The translations under genes were made by a program, and so were the position numbers. Under the pieces are notes generated by a model, which was not told the origin of the DNA, did no database searches, and saw only the letters and a list, made by a program, of their open reading frames with translations. A stretch of DNA of 48,995 bases from positions 1-48,995 of the forward strand of contig JASDDH010000028.1 in NCBI GenBank assembly GCA_030407505.1, read 5' to 3'. Shown here one piece after another: positions 8,131 to 16,700 of the stretch. Every line of letters starts with the position of its first letter. Position 1 is the first letter of the stretch. This DNA is from Planococcus sp. APC 4015 (GTDB lineage Bacteria > Actinomycetota > Actinomycetes > Actinomycetales > Microbacteriaceae).

Positions 8131-9573
8131 TCAATCCGGGAGGGAGGGATGCCGTTCCTGTGATGCCCGCTTGGTCGGGATGAACAGCGCCACGACGAGC
8201 GCGACGATCGCCGCGCCGCCGCCGAGGATCAGCGACAGCGTGAAACCGGTCGTGGTCGGCGCCTGGGCGCCCTCGAAGTCGACGGAGTAGGTCGCGAGCA
8301 CGGCTCCGATCACAGCCGCCGCCGTGCTCGTCCCGAGCGAACGGAACAGGGCGTTCAGACCGTTGGACGCGCCGGTCTCGCTCTGCGGCACGGAGCGCAT
8401 GATCAGCATCGGCATCGAGGCGTAGCCGAAGCCGATGCCGGCTCCGATGAGGATGTTCGCCACGAGGATGTGCCACACCTCGGACGAGAACAGCAGCGTG
8501 AAGCCGTACGCGGCGATCAGCGAGATCGCGCCGAGCAGCAGGAGGAGCTTGGGCCCGGTGCGAGAGGCGATCCGGCCGGCGATCGGCGAGAGCACCATCA
8601 TCACGAGCCCCGACGGCATGACGATCAGACTCGCGGCGAGCAGGGACAGCCCGAAACCGGCACCGGTGGCGACGGGCAGCTCGAGCAGCTGCGGGTACAC
8701 GACGTTCGACGCGAACAGCGAGAACCCCATCGCGACCGAGGCGATGTTGGTCAGCAGCACTGCGGGGCGCGCGGCGACCCGCAGGTCGAGCAGGGGCTCG
8801 TCGATGCGCAGCTCGAACCATCCCCAGGCCAGCAGCACGACGAGGCCGCCGACGCCGAGTGCGAGCACCGTCGGCGACGTCCAGCCCCACTCGTTGCCCC
8901 GCGAGATCGCGAGCAGGATGCCGATGAGCCCGACCGCGAGCCCGGCTGCACCGATGTAGTCGAAGCGCCCGGCGGTGCGCAGCACGCTCACGGGCACGAT
9001 CCACAGCACGAGGGCGAACACGGCGACGCCGAGGACCGCGGCCATCCAGAAGAGCACGTGCCAGTCGCTGCGCTCGGTGACGAGCGCGCTGATCGGCAGG
9101 CCGAGCGCGCCTCCGACGCCGAGCGTGGCGCTCATGAACGCCACGGCCGAATCGACCCTGTCTTCGTGCAGCACGTCGCGCATGATCGAGATGCCCAGCG
9201 GCACGACCCCGACGATCGCGCCCTGCAGGGTGCGTCCGACGATCACCCCGATGATGCCGGGCGAGAGGGCGGCGACGACCGATCCGACGACCATCACCGC
9301 GATGAGGACGAGCACGATGCGCCGTTTGCCGTACATGTCACCGAGGCGACCCGAGATCGGGGTGATCACGGCGGCGGCGAGCAGCGTCGACGTCACCACC
9401 CACGCGGTGTCCTCACGGCTGGCATCGAGCAGCTCGGGCAGCTTGGACTGGATGGGCACCATCAGGGTGAACATGAACGACGAGCAGAGTCCTGCAGCCG
9501 CCAGCACCGCGATGATGGCGCCCTGCGAGGGGAACCGGGTGAGTCGTCGTCTGGCGTCCTCGTCCGATCCCAT
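8131..9573 (-). CDS. MFS transporter, DHA2 (14-helix) drug efflux type
   Basis: 480 residues with about 14 predicted membrane helices. MFS motif A is present between helices 2 and 3 (SGRLGDMYGKRR), and the fifth helix has the motif-C-like GVGGALGLPISALV. These place it among drug:H+ antiporters of the DHA2 type; the substrate cannot be told from sequence. A second loop resembling motif A (PIAGRIASRTGPK) opens the C-terminal half. The ATG at 9573 has a TAGCCT box six bases upstream. It is divergent from the GNAT gene; no regulator gene of TetR or MarR type is adjacent. Confidence 0.9.
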   Translation of the reverse strand: MGSDEDARRRLTRFPSQGAIIAVLAAAGLCSSFMFTLMVPIQSKLPELLDASREDTAWVVTSTLLAAAVITPISGRLGDMYGKRRIVLVLIAVMVVGSVVAALSPGIIGVIVGRTLQGAIVGVVPLGISIMRDVLHEDRVDSAVAFMSATLGVGGALGLPISALVTERSDWHVLFWMAAVLGVAVFALVLWIVPVSVLRTAGRFDYIGAAGLAVGLIGILLAISRGNEWGWTSPTVLALGVGGLVVLLAWGWFELRIDEPLLDLRVAARPAVLLTNIASVAMGFSLFASNVVYPQLLELPVATGAGFGLSLLAASLIVMPSGLVMMVLSPIAGRIASRTGPKLLLLLGAISLIAAYGFTLLFSSEVWHILVANILIGAGIGFGYASMPMLIMRSVPQSETGASNGLNALFRSLGTSTAAAVIGAVLATYSVDFEGAQAPTTTGFTLSLILGGGAAIVALVVALFIPTKRASQERHPSLPD

Positions 9574-9579
9574 CCTTCG

Positions 9580-9646
9580 AGGCTATCGGCGGCGCGAGGG
9601 GTCGAGGCGATCCCGTCGGGGCTTCCCCGGATCGCGCGAGTAGTTT
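9580..9646. promoter_or_regulatory. Divergent leaderless promoters for the MFS and GNAT genes
   Basis: TAGCCT (9585-9580, minus strand) is six bases from the ATG at 9573. TAGTTT (9641-9646, plus strand) is six bases from the ATG at 9653. Confidence 0.55.
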
Positions 9647-9652
9647 GGGCTC

Positions 9653-10354
9653 ATGTCTTCCGACGGCTTCGAGATCCGGCCCCTCGATTCGATCGGCGAC
9701 GTCTTCACGGCGTCGGCCGTGCTCGCAGAGGTCTGGGGCGGCGACAAGTCCGGCATGCCGCCGAACCTCCTGCAGGCGCTCGCGCACTCGGGAAACTACG
9801 CGGTCGGGCTCTGGGACGACGGGCGCATGGTGGGGGCATCCGTCGCCTTCTTCGCCGCGCCCGCGGCGCGCTCGATGCACAGCCACATCACCGGCGTGCT
9901 GCCCGGACGCCAGAGCAAGGGCCTCGGGCGCCTGCTGAAGCAGCATCAGCGCGAGTGGGCCTTCGCCCGCGACGTCGGCCACATCACCTGGACGTTCGAC
10001 CCGCTCGTCGCCCGCAACGCGCACTTCAACCTGCGCACCCTCGGCACGCGCGCCACCGAGTACCTCGTCGATCACTACGGGCCGATGGACGACGGCGTCA
10101 ATCGCGGCGACGAATCCGACCGCATCATGGTGTCGTGGGCGCTCGCCGCGCCGGGGGTGCCGACTCCGTCCGACGACCAGGTGGTCGCGACCGTCGCCGT
10201 GCCCCACGACATCGAGGGTCTGAGGCGCACGGCGCCGGCGGATGCCGCGGGCTGGCGCGTCCGCGTGCGCGACGCCCTTCTGGGCCACCTCGCCGACGGC
10301 CTCGTGATCGGCGGGTTCGACGACGAGCGCGGGTACCTGCTCGTGCGGCCCTGA
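9653..10354 (+). CDS. GNAT superfamily N-acyltransferase (COG3375-like)
   Basis: 233 residues. The GNAT core is recognisable from the acyl-CoA loop GVLPGRQSKGLGRLLKQHQ (about 82-100), followed by ITWTFDPLVARNAHFNLRTL and YGPMDDGVNRGDESDRIMVSW, features of the large COG3375 branch of predicted acetyltransferases. Members of this branch are often encoded near N-acylamino acid racemase/OSBS enzymes. Where studied, that pairing works as succinyl-CoA:D-amino acid N-succinyltransferase plus N-succinylamino acid racemase. Here the racemase-family gene lies 1.3 kb downstream on the same strand, so that role is a reasonable inference and not proof. The start is set by TAGTTT six bases upstream. Confidence 0.8.
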   Translation: MSSDGFEIRPLDSIGDVFTASAVLAEVWGGDKSGMPPNLLQALAHSGNYAVGLWDDGRMVGASVAFFAAPAARSMHSHITGVLPGRQSKGLGRLLKQHQREWAFARDVGHITWTFDPLVARNAHFNLRTLGTRATEYLVDHYGPMDDGVNRGDESDRIMVSWALAAPGVPTPSDDQVVATVAVPHDIEGLRRTAPADAAGWRVRVRDALLGHLADGLVIGGFDDERGYLLVRP

Positions 10355-10397
10355 ATCGGGTCCGGCGAGGTCGGGGGACCGGCATCCGTTCACGTAC

Positions 10398-10469
10398 TTC
10401 GGAGATTCGCGCGAAGTTCGGAGGATTCCTGCCGTTTGATCCGAGATTCGCGCCATTCTCCGAACTTCG
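10398..10469. repeat. Inverted/direct repeat module between GNAT and cyclase genes
   Basis: Perfect 12-bp inverted arms CGAAGTTCGGAG (10412-10423) and CTCCGAACTTCG (10458-10469). Interleaved with them is an 11-bp direct repeat GAGATTCGCGC (10402-10412 and 10443-10453), 41 bp apart. The module sits 26 bp before the -10 box of the cyclase gene. It could be a regulator-binding site or a structural repeat; no factor is identifiable. Confidence 0.5.
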
Positions 10470-10494
10470 TGACGGGCGGGCGGATGCCGAGACC

Positions 10495-10500
10495 TAGGCT
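10495..10500 (+). promoter_or_regulatory. Leaderless -10 box for the cyclase gene
   Basis: TAGGCT, six bases, then the GTG at 10507. Confidence 0.55.
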
Positions 10501-10506
10501 GGCGCG

Positions 10507-11193
10507 GTGCCCGAGTCCCGCATCGTCGACCTCAGCCACCCGATCCGCGCGGGTCTGGTCACCTATCCCGGGCTCCCCGCGCCGACGATCACGCCGCACC
10601 TCACCCGTGCGGACTCCCGTGCAACCTACGCTCCGGGCACCGAGTTCGCGATGGACATCATCACGATGATCGGCAACACCGGCACCTACCTCGACAGCCC
10701 CTTCCACCGGTACGCCGACGGCGCCGACCTCGCGGGGCTCGACCTGGCCTCGCTGGTCGGGCTGCGCGCCGAGGTGTTCCACCTCGATGACGCGTGGACG
10801 CCCGAGCACCGCGGCATCCGTCCCGACATGCTCGCGGATCGCGACGTGCGCGGCGCGGCCGTGCTGCTGCACACGGGGTGGGACCGCCTGTTCGGCACGC
10901 CCGAGTACGGCGCGGGCGCTCCGTTCTTGACGGGGGATGCCGCGCAGCTGCTGATCGACGCGGGTGCGGCCCTCGTCGGCATCGACTCACTCAACATCGA
11001 CGACACCCACCCGTCGACGGGTGGCGCGCGTCCGGCCCACACCCTGCTGCTGGGTGCGGGCGTGCACGTGGTCGAGCACCTCACCCGCCTCGGCGACCTG
11101 CCCGAGCAGGGTGCCCGGTTCACGGCGGCGCCGCCCGCGGTCGAGGGCTTCGGCACGTTCCCCGTGCGGGCTTTCGCCGAACTTCCGGGCTGA
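10507..11193 (+). CDS. Cyclase/kynurenine formamidase-like metal hydrolase with altered metal motif
   Basis: 228 residues of the cyclase family (PF04199), which includes bacterial kynurenine formamidases (KynB) and other metal-dependent amide hydrolases. The usual HxGTHxDxPxH motif appears as N57-T-G-T-Y61-L-D63-S-P-F-H67, so two histidines are replaced by Asn and Tyr while Asp63 and His67 remain. Downstream, LIDAGAALVGIDSLNIDD and GGARPAHTLLLGAGVHVVEHL are typical. The substitutions suggest changed metal content or substrate, so kynurenine hydrolysis should not be assumed. The GTG start follows a TAGGCT box. No other tryptophan-degradation gene is nearby. Confidence 0.8.
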   Translation: MPESRIVDLSHPIRAGLVTYPGLPAPTITPHLTRADSRATYAPGTEFAMDIITMIGNTGTYLDSPFHRYADGADLAGLDLASLVGLRAEVFHLDDAWTPEHRGIRPDMLADRDVRGAAVLLHTGWDRLFGTPEYGAGAPFLTGDAAQLLIDAGAALVGIDSLNIDDTHPSTGGARPAHTLLLGAGVHVVEHLTRLGDLPEQGARFTAAPPAVEGFGTFPVRAFAELPG

Positions 11194-11293
11194 ATCGCGT
11201 ATCAGAGCCAATCCGTTCGGCTCCTCCCCTCCGAAGACGCGTTATAGAACGCGCATCGCGCGATCTCTCGATCGGGCGAAAGGAGAAGGAACC

Positions 11294-11473
11294 GTGAAGG
11301 AAGCCACGATGCGCGAAGCCATCGAAGAGCTCATGCGCGAGGTGTCGACCCGCTGGTCGACGGACCGCGCCGCCCGCGCCGCCCGGATGCCGCGCAGCCG
11401 CCGCCCTCACCGCGCCCGCTCGACGTTCCTCGAGCCCACGCGTGAGATCGTCCCGCGCCGCCTCGCCGCCTGA
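11294..11473 (+). CDS. Small basic hypothetical protein (59 aa)
   Basis: A 59-residue Arg-rich protein (begins MKEATMREAIEELMREVSTR, ends EIVPRRLAA). It is supported by a good Shine-Dalgarno AAAGGAGAAGG (11279-11289) four bases before the GTG at 11294. A predicted amphipathic helix at the start is followed by a strongly basic segment (RMPRSRRPHRARS), so nucleic-acid or membrane contact is possible. I do not recognise a family. A short inverted repeat GCGTT-ATAG-AACGC (11239-11252) lies upstream and may overlap its promoter. Confidence 0.6.
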   Translation: MKEATMREAIEELMREVSTRWSTDRAARAARMPRSRRPHRARSTFLEPTREIVPRRLAA

Positions 11474-11562
11474 CCGTCCCAGTACCGGATGCCGGGCGCC
11501 GCGCGTCGCGGCACTGAACGGCTCATCCCGCGTTGATGCTCGATCCCGCACCCGCCCGCACG

Positions 11563-11598
11563 GGACGGCTCGATCACGCGCCGGACGGCTCGATCACG
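11563..11598 (+). repeat. 20-bp tandem repeat in the 11474-11666 gap
   Basis: GGACGGCTCGATCACG occurs at 11563-11578 and again at 11583-11598. The surrounding gap of about 190 bp also has several words related to CGATCCCGCACC. Apart from the promoter at its right end I see nothing else there. Confidence 0.45.
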
Positions 11599-11654
11599 TG
11601 CTGGACGCCCGGTCCCGCACCGCCGGCACCGGGCGCCGCGGCCTCACGCCGCAC

Positions 11655-11660
11655 TAGCCT
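11655..11660 (+). promoter_or_regulatory. Leaderless -10 box for the racemase/OSBS gene
   Basis: TAGCCT, six bases (GGGCGC), then the ATG at 11667. Confidence 0.6.
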
Positions 11661-11666
11661 GGGCGC

Positions 11667-12800
11667 ATGCCCATCGCCTCGCCCGCGGCATCCGTCGCCC
11701 TCGAAGGATTCGAGCTGCGGGTATTGCACCTGCCGCTCGTCTCGCCGTTCACGACGTCGTTCGGAACCGAGACCGAGCGCGAGGTCATCATCGCCCGCGC
11801 GCTCACCGGCGACGGCGACGGCTGGGGCGAGATCGTCACCCAGCGCGAGCCCACCTACTCGAGCGAATACACGCAGGGGGCGTGGGATGTCGCGCGGCGG
11901 TTCCTCATTCCGGCTCTGCTGAAGCCGCGCACGCTCGCGCCCGAAGACATCCCGGGCCTGCTCGAGCCGCTGATCGGGCACCGCATGGCCAAGGCCGGCC
12001 TCGAACTCGCCGTCCTCGACGCCGCGCTGCGCGCGCAGGGCCGGTCGCTGGGGCAGTACCTCGGCGCCGAGCACGACCGGGTGCCGAGCGGCGTCAGCGT
12101 CGGCATCCAGCGCGACCCGGGCGCCCTCGTCGACACCGTCGCCGGCTACCTCGACGAGGGGTACGTGCGCATCAAGATCAAGATCAAGCCGGGCCGCGAC
12201 ATCGCCGACACCGCCGCGGTGCGCGACGCGTTCGGCGGCATCCCGCTGCAGGTCGACGCGAACTCGGCCTACACGCTCGCCGACGCCGCGACCCTCGCCG
12301 AACTCGACCGGTTCGACCTGCTCCTCGTCGAGCAGCCGTTGCAGGAGGACGACCTCGTCGACCACGCCACGCTCGCGCGGCAGCTGCGCACACCCGTGTG
12401 CCTCGACGAATCCATCACCTCGGCCAAGGCCGCCGCCGATGCTCTCGCGCTCGGTGCGGCATCCGTCATCAACATCAAGGCGGGCCGAATCGGGGGCTAC
12501 CTGGAGGCCGTGCGCGTCCACGACCTCTGCCGCGACGCGGGCATCCCGGTGTGGTGCGGCGGCATGCTCGAGACAGGGATCGGACGCGCGGCCAACGCGG
12601 CGCTCGCCGCCCTGCCGGGCTTCACGCTGCCGGGAGACGTCTCGGCGTCGAACCGCTTCTACACCCGCGACATCGTCACCGAGCCGGCGGTGCTCGAGGA
12701 CGGGCACCTCAGGGTGCCGACCGGGCACGGCATCGGCGTCGAGATCGACCCCGCGGCGCTCGAGGACTTCACCGTCGCCCGCGAGCTCATCCGGCGGTGA
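11667..12800 (+). CDS. menC: N-acylamino acid racemase / o-succinylbenzoate synthase (enolase superfamily)
   Basis: 377 residues of the MLE subgroup of the enolase superfamily. The catalytic set is complete: the K170-x-K172 pair in VRIKIKIKPG, metal ligands D197 (LQVDANSAY), E222 (LLVEQPLQ) and D247 (CLDESITS), and the second base K271 (INIKAGRIGG). GGMLETGIGRAANAALA is characteristic of the NSAR/OSBS family, where one fold dehydrates SHCHC to o-succinylbenzoate (menaquinone pathway), racemises N-succinylamino acids, or both. No other men gene is in the window, while a COG3375 GNAT gene is nearby, which favours the racemase role without excluding menC. The ATG is set by the -10 box at 11655. 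Confidence 0.88.
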   Translation: MPIASPAASVALEGFELRVLHLPLVSPFTTSFGTETEREVIIARALTGDGDGWGEIVTQREPTYSSEYTQGAWDVARRFLIPALLKPRTLAPEDIPGLLEPLIGHRMAKAGLELAVLDAALRAQGRSLGQYLGAEHDRVPSGVSVGIQRDPGALVDTVAGYLDEGYVRIKIKIKPGRDIADTAAVRDAFGGIPLQVDANSAYTLADAATLAELDRFDLLLVEQPLQEDDLVDHATLARQLRTPVCLDESITSAKAAADALALGAASVINIKAGRIGGYLEAVRVHDLCRDAGIPVWCGGMLETGIGRAANAALAALPGFTLPGDVSASNRFYTRDIVTEPAVLEDGHLRVPTGHGIGVEIDPAALEDFTVARELIRR

Positions 12801-12810
12801 ACGATGGGGT

Positions 12811-12830
12811 GGTGGAACGGTCGCAGGATG
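12811..12830 (+). repeat. Copy of the CGGTCGCAGGAT repeat word
   Basis: The 20 bases at 12811-12830 closely resemble the left arm of the tandem units near 46612 and 46788 (GGTGGARCGGTYGCAGGATG). The word ends on the ATG chosen as the start of the lipoprotein gene. Confidence 0.4.
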
Positions 12831-13694
12831 ATGCGGCCGCGGACGCCTCGACGCACTGTCGACAGACGACATCTGTCACAGCGCTTCCTGCAACTGCTCC
12901 CACTCGTCGTCACGGCGGCGCTCGTGACGGGCTGCGCACCGACGGCTGAACCCGCCATCCCGGACGGAGTGGGCGTCTCGCTCATGCAGCTGCGGTCCGA
13001 TGTCGCCGCGCGGCAGGCTCAGGTGCGGGTCGTCAACGGCACGGACGCCGCGATCGAGATCGGCGACGTGGCGGTCGCCGACGACCGGTTCGCGGATGCC
13101 GCCCAGCGCGCCGACCCGGGGCGCACCACGATCGTGCGGCCGGGCGCGACCGTCGACATCCGGGTGCAGCTTCCGGCGATGGCATGCGAGACGGATGCCG
13201 GTGCCCCGACCGTCGCCCTGACGCTGCCGACGGGGGTCGCCCGCGGGCCGATCGATGACACGCTCGGCGTGATCGCTCCGCTGCACGAGCGCGAATGCCG
13301 CGCCGAGCGGTTGGCGGAAGACGTCAGCCTGACGTTCGCCGACTTCGAGCCGTCGGCGAACCCGGCGCCGGCGAGGCTCGACCTCGTGGTCGAGACGACC
13401 GGCGGAGGCGAGGCGCTCGTGACCGGCATCCGCCCGACCAACCTGCTGATGTTCGACGGGCTCGGCGGTGCACCGCTGCCGCTGGACATCGACTCCGCAT
13501 CGGCCGGCGTCGGGGTGGTTCCGTTACCCGTGGTTCCGCAGCGCTGCGACCCGCACGCCGTGCAGGAGGACAAGCGCGGCACGGTGTTCACGGTCGACGT
13601 CGAGATCGACGGCGAGCCCGGCGTGATCGAGCTCGCGGCAGACGACGAGCTGCGCGGCCGCATCCTGACGTGGGTTTCGGCGTGGTGCGCGTGA
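12828..13694 (+). CDS. Secreted lipoprotein of unknown function
   Basis: About 288 residues. A basic N-region (MMRPRTPRRTVDRRHLSQRF) precedes a hydrophobic stretch and a lipobox LVTGC, predicting lipidation at that Cys and anchoring to the outer face of the membrane. The mature part looks like one or two beta-sandwich domains (for example AQVRVVNGTDAAIEIGDVAV and VDIRVQLPAMAC) with three further cysteine-containing segments, but I recognise no named family. The start is uncertain: ATG 12828, ATG 12831 or ATG 12804 are all in frame and none has a good Shine-Dalgarno. The region upstream carries a dispersed-repeat word. A strong terminator follows. Confidence 0.75.
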   Translation: MMRPRTPRRTVDRRHLSQRFLQLLPLVVTAALVTGCAPTAEPAIPDGVGVSLMQLRSDVAARQAQVRVVNGTDAAIEIGDVAVADDRFADAAQRADPGRTTIVRPGATVDIRVQLPAMACETDAGAPTVALTLPTGVARGPIDDTLGVIAPLHERECRAERLAEDVSLTFADFEPSANPAPARLDLVVETTGGGEALVTGIRPTNLLMFDGLGGAPLPLDIDSASAGVGVVPLPVVPQRCDPHAVQEDKRGTVFTVDVEIDGEPGVIELAADDELRGRILTWVSAWCA

Positions 13695-13697
13695 ACG

Positions 13698-13734
13698 CCG
13701 AACGGCCGGCCCCGTGGAGAGGCCGGCCGTTCGG
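13698..13734. terminator. Bidirectional hairpin terminator between lipoprotein and lyase genes
   Basis: Perfect 14-bp stem, 13698-13711 with 13721-13734 (CCGAACGGCCGGCC and its complement), and a 9-base loop. It lies between convergent stops at 13694 and 13743. No T-run follows on the plus strand, as is common in high-GC actinobacteria. Confidence 0.8.
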
Positions 13735-13742
13735 AGTGCGGA

Positions 13743-16700
13743 TCAGTTCAGGGTGAACTCGACCGTGCGGGTGTTGCCCGCGACGTCGTGCACCACGAGG
13801 GTGTTGAGCCCCTGCACCGCGCCGAACACTCCGGGCTTGACGAAGTTGACGTCCGACCAGGTGTTGTCCGTCAGATCCTTGACCTTGCCGTTGAGCACGA
13901 CCCGGTCGATCTTTCCGGCGTCGAACAGCTTGAAGCTGATCAGGTCGTAGCCCGCGCCACGGGCGACGGTGTACGCGTCGCCCACCTTCGCCGTCGCGAC
14001 CGGCACCGTGGCGTCGATCGTGACGTCGAAGGTGCGGGTCACCGAGATGTTGCCCGCGGCGTCCTGCGCGTTGTACTTCACCGTGTACGTGCCGTCGGGC
14101 AGCGCGACGGTCGCCGTGTGCGAACCGCTCGTCGCTCCATCGATGCGCGTCTGCGTCGACCTCACGAGCGTCGAGCCGCGGTAGATGTTCGCGACGATCC
14201 GGCTCAGGCCGCCGGCATCCGTCGCATCGACCTGCACCGCCAGTTCGCGCAGCAGACCCGACGTCGGCGCGACCAGCGTCGAGACCGGTCGCGTCTTGTC
14301 GACCGAGACGACGATGCGCACCGACGACTCGGTCACGAGCCCGGCGTTGTCGACCGCGCGCACCGTGAGCACGCGTTCACCCGAGAGTCCCGCGAGGTCG
14401 ATCGTCGCCGTCGGGGCGACCGGCACCCCGTCGAACGTGACATCGAACGAGCGGATGCCCGACTCGGCGTCGTCCGCGGCGATCGCGAGCACGAGGTCCT
14501 GGTGCTCGTAGACCGTCGTCGGGTCGGCGGGCACTCCGGTGACGGTGGGAGCCGTCGTGTCGGTGCCGCCCGCGGGCCCGCCCGTCACCGCGATGCGCGG
14601 AGCCGGGGGCTCGACCATGCCGTCGCCGAGGAAGAAGCTCGTCTGCGTCGGCTGGTTGTACGACGTGTTCTGCCATGCCACCGACAGGCGGTAGACGGCG
14701 TCGTGCATCAGCGTGCGGATGCGCAGATCGGTCTCGTCGGTGGTCGAGTAGATGCGCAGCTCGGACGAGTCCGCCGAGCGCCACGCGATCTCCTCGCGCC
14801 AGTCTCCGAAGAGGTCGGCCTGGATGTTCGGCGTGCCCTTGGTCGAGTTGTTCGACCGCGCGCCGTCGGCGGTGACGAGGTTGTCGGTGGTCTCGGTCTC
14901 CCAGTTCCACTTTCCGATCGTCGGCGTGCCCTGCGAGGTCGCCGCGTCCCACGAGTGGTCGACGATCTCGCGGAGCGGGTCGCCGTCGAACCACGCCAGG
15001 AAGTTCGCCGCGGGGATCTTCTCCGCGATGAGCTCGCCGGTCGAGGACTTCAGCTGGCCGACCGGGGAGTTCCACGCGGCGTCGCCGCCGATGGCCCAGC
15101 CTTCGGCGCCCTCGTGACGCGGGTCGATGTCGGCCGATGCCGCCCGGCCCGTGTCGCGTGCTGCGGGGATGTCCCACAGGATGTCGCCGGTGCGCGCGTC
15201 GCGCATGGTGGCGCCGCGGTTGCCGGAGCTTCCCATGTCCTCATGGGCCGCGAAGACCTCGAGTCCGGGGTTCGACGGCACGAGGTCCGAGACGTGGAGC
15301 GCATCGCCGTGACCGAGGTCGGTCGAGTACAGCACCGTGCCGTCGTCGTCGATCGTCGCCGAACCGAAGACGATCTCGTCCTTCGCGTCGCCGTCGACAT
15401 CGGCCACCGCCAGGTTGTGATTGCCCTGACCGTAGAGCGACTCGTTGCCCTCGTCGTCGGTGTCGAGCACCCAGCGCTCGGTGAGGCTGGTGCCGTCGAA
15501 GTCGTAGGCCGACACCACAGCCCGCGTGTAGTAGCCGCGGCTGAACACGACGCTCGGCTTCTCGCCGTCGAGGTAGGCGACGCCCGCCAGGAACCGGTCG
15601 ACCCGGTTGCCGTACGCGTCTCCCCACGAACCGACGTCTCCGCGCGGGGGCGTGTAGTCGATCGTGTCGATCGCGCGGCCGTCCAGGCCGTCGAACACCG
15701 TCAGGAACTCCGGTCCCTGCAGCACGTAGCCCGAGCTGTTGCGATGGTCGGCGCTGGCGTTGCCGATCGGCTGGCCGGCACCGTCGATCGTGCCGTCGGC
15801 GGTCTTCATCGTGACCTCGGCGCGACCGTCGCCGTTCAGGTCGAAGACCTGGAACTGCGTGTAGTGCGCTCCGGCGCGGATGTTGACGCCCATGTCGATC
15901 CGCCACAGACGCGTGCCGTCGAGGCGGTACGCGTCGAGGTAGACGTTGCCGGTGTAGCCGGCCTGCGAGTTGTCCTTCGCGTTCGAGGGCTCCCACTTCA
16001 CGATGAGCTCGTACTGCCCGTCGCCGTCCACATCGCCGACGCTCGAGTCGCTCGCCGAGTAGGTGTACGGCTGCCCGTCCTTCGTGTAGGCGTCGGCCGG
16101 CTTCTGCAGGGGCACCGACAGGTAGTCGGCATCCTGCACGCCGAACGGCTCGGTCTCGGTCGTCTCGACGCCGCCGAGCACCGTCGTGACGACGTACTCG
16201 GATGCCGCAGCGCCCTCCTCGTCGAGGAGGTTCGTCGAGTCCGTGATGGGCGTCTCGGTGATGCGGGCCCCGTCGCGGTAGACGTGGAACGCCACCTCGT
16301 CGGGGTCGGTGCCGAGCATGCGCCACGTGACGAGCACGCCGTCGTCGGTCGCGTTCGCGTGCGGTGCCCGGTCGAGGTACTCGGCCTGGCGCTGCAGGAT
16401 CGTGACGGCCTCCGTCTCGAGTTGAGCGGATGCCGCGCCCGGCCCGCCGGCGTTCACCGCGACCACCGTGTAGAAGTACGGGATCGTGGTGAGCACGTCG
16501 GTGTCGGTGTAGGTCGGCTCATCGGCGATGCCGACGAGTTCGCCCTGCTCGCCGTCGACCTCGGAGCGGAAGACCAGCGAGTAGAGCGCGTTCGCGGGCG
16601 CCGTCCAGCCGATCTCGAGTTCGCGCTTGTCGATGCGCTGCACCTCGAGGGCGGTGGGCGCCGCCGGCACGGAGACGTCGACATCCACGAACGACACCTC

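Noticed and set aside
11667..12800. Confident assignment to menaquinone synthesis (menC)
   Set aside because: The NSAR/OSBS family is promiscuous and no other men gene is in the window, so the specific reaction is left open.
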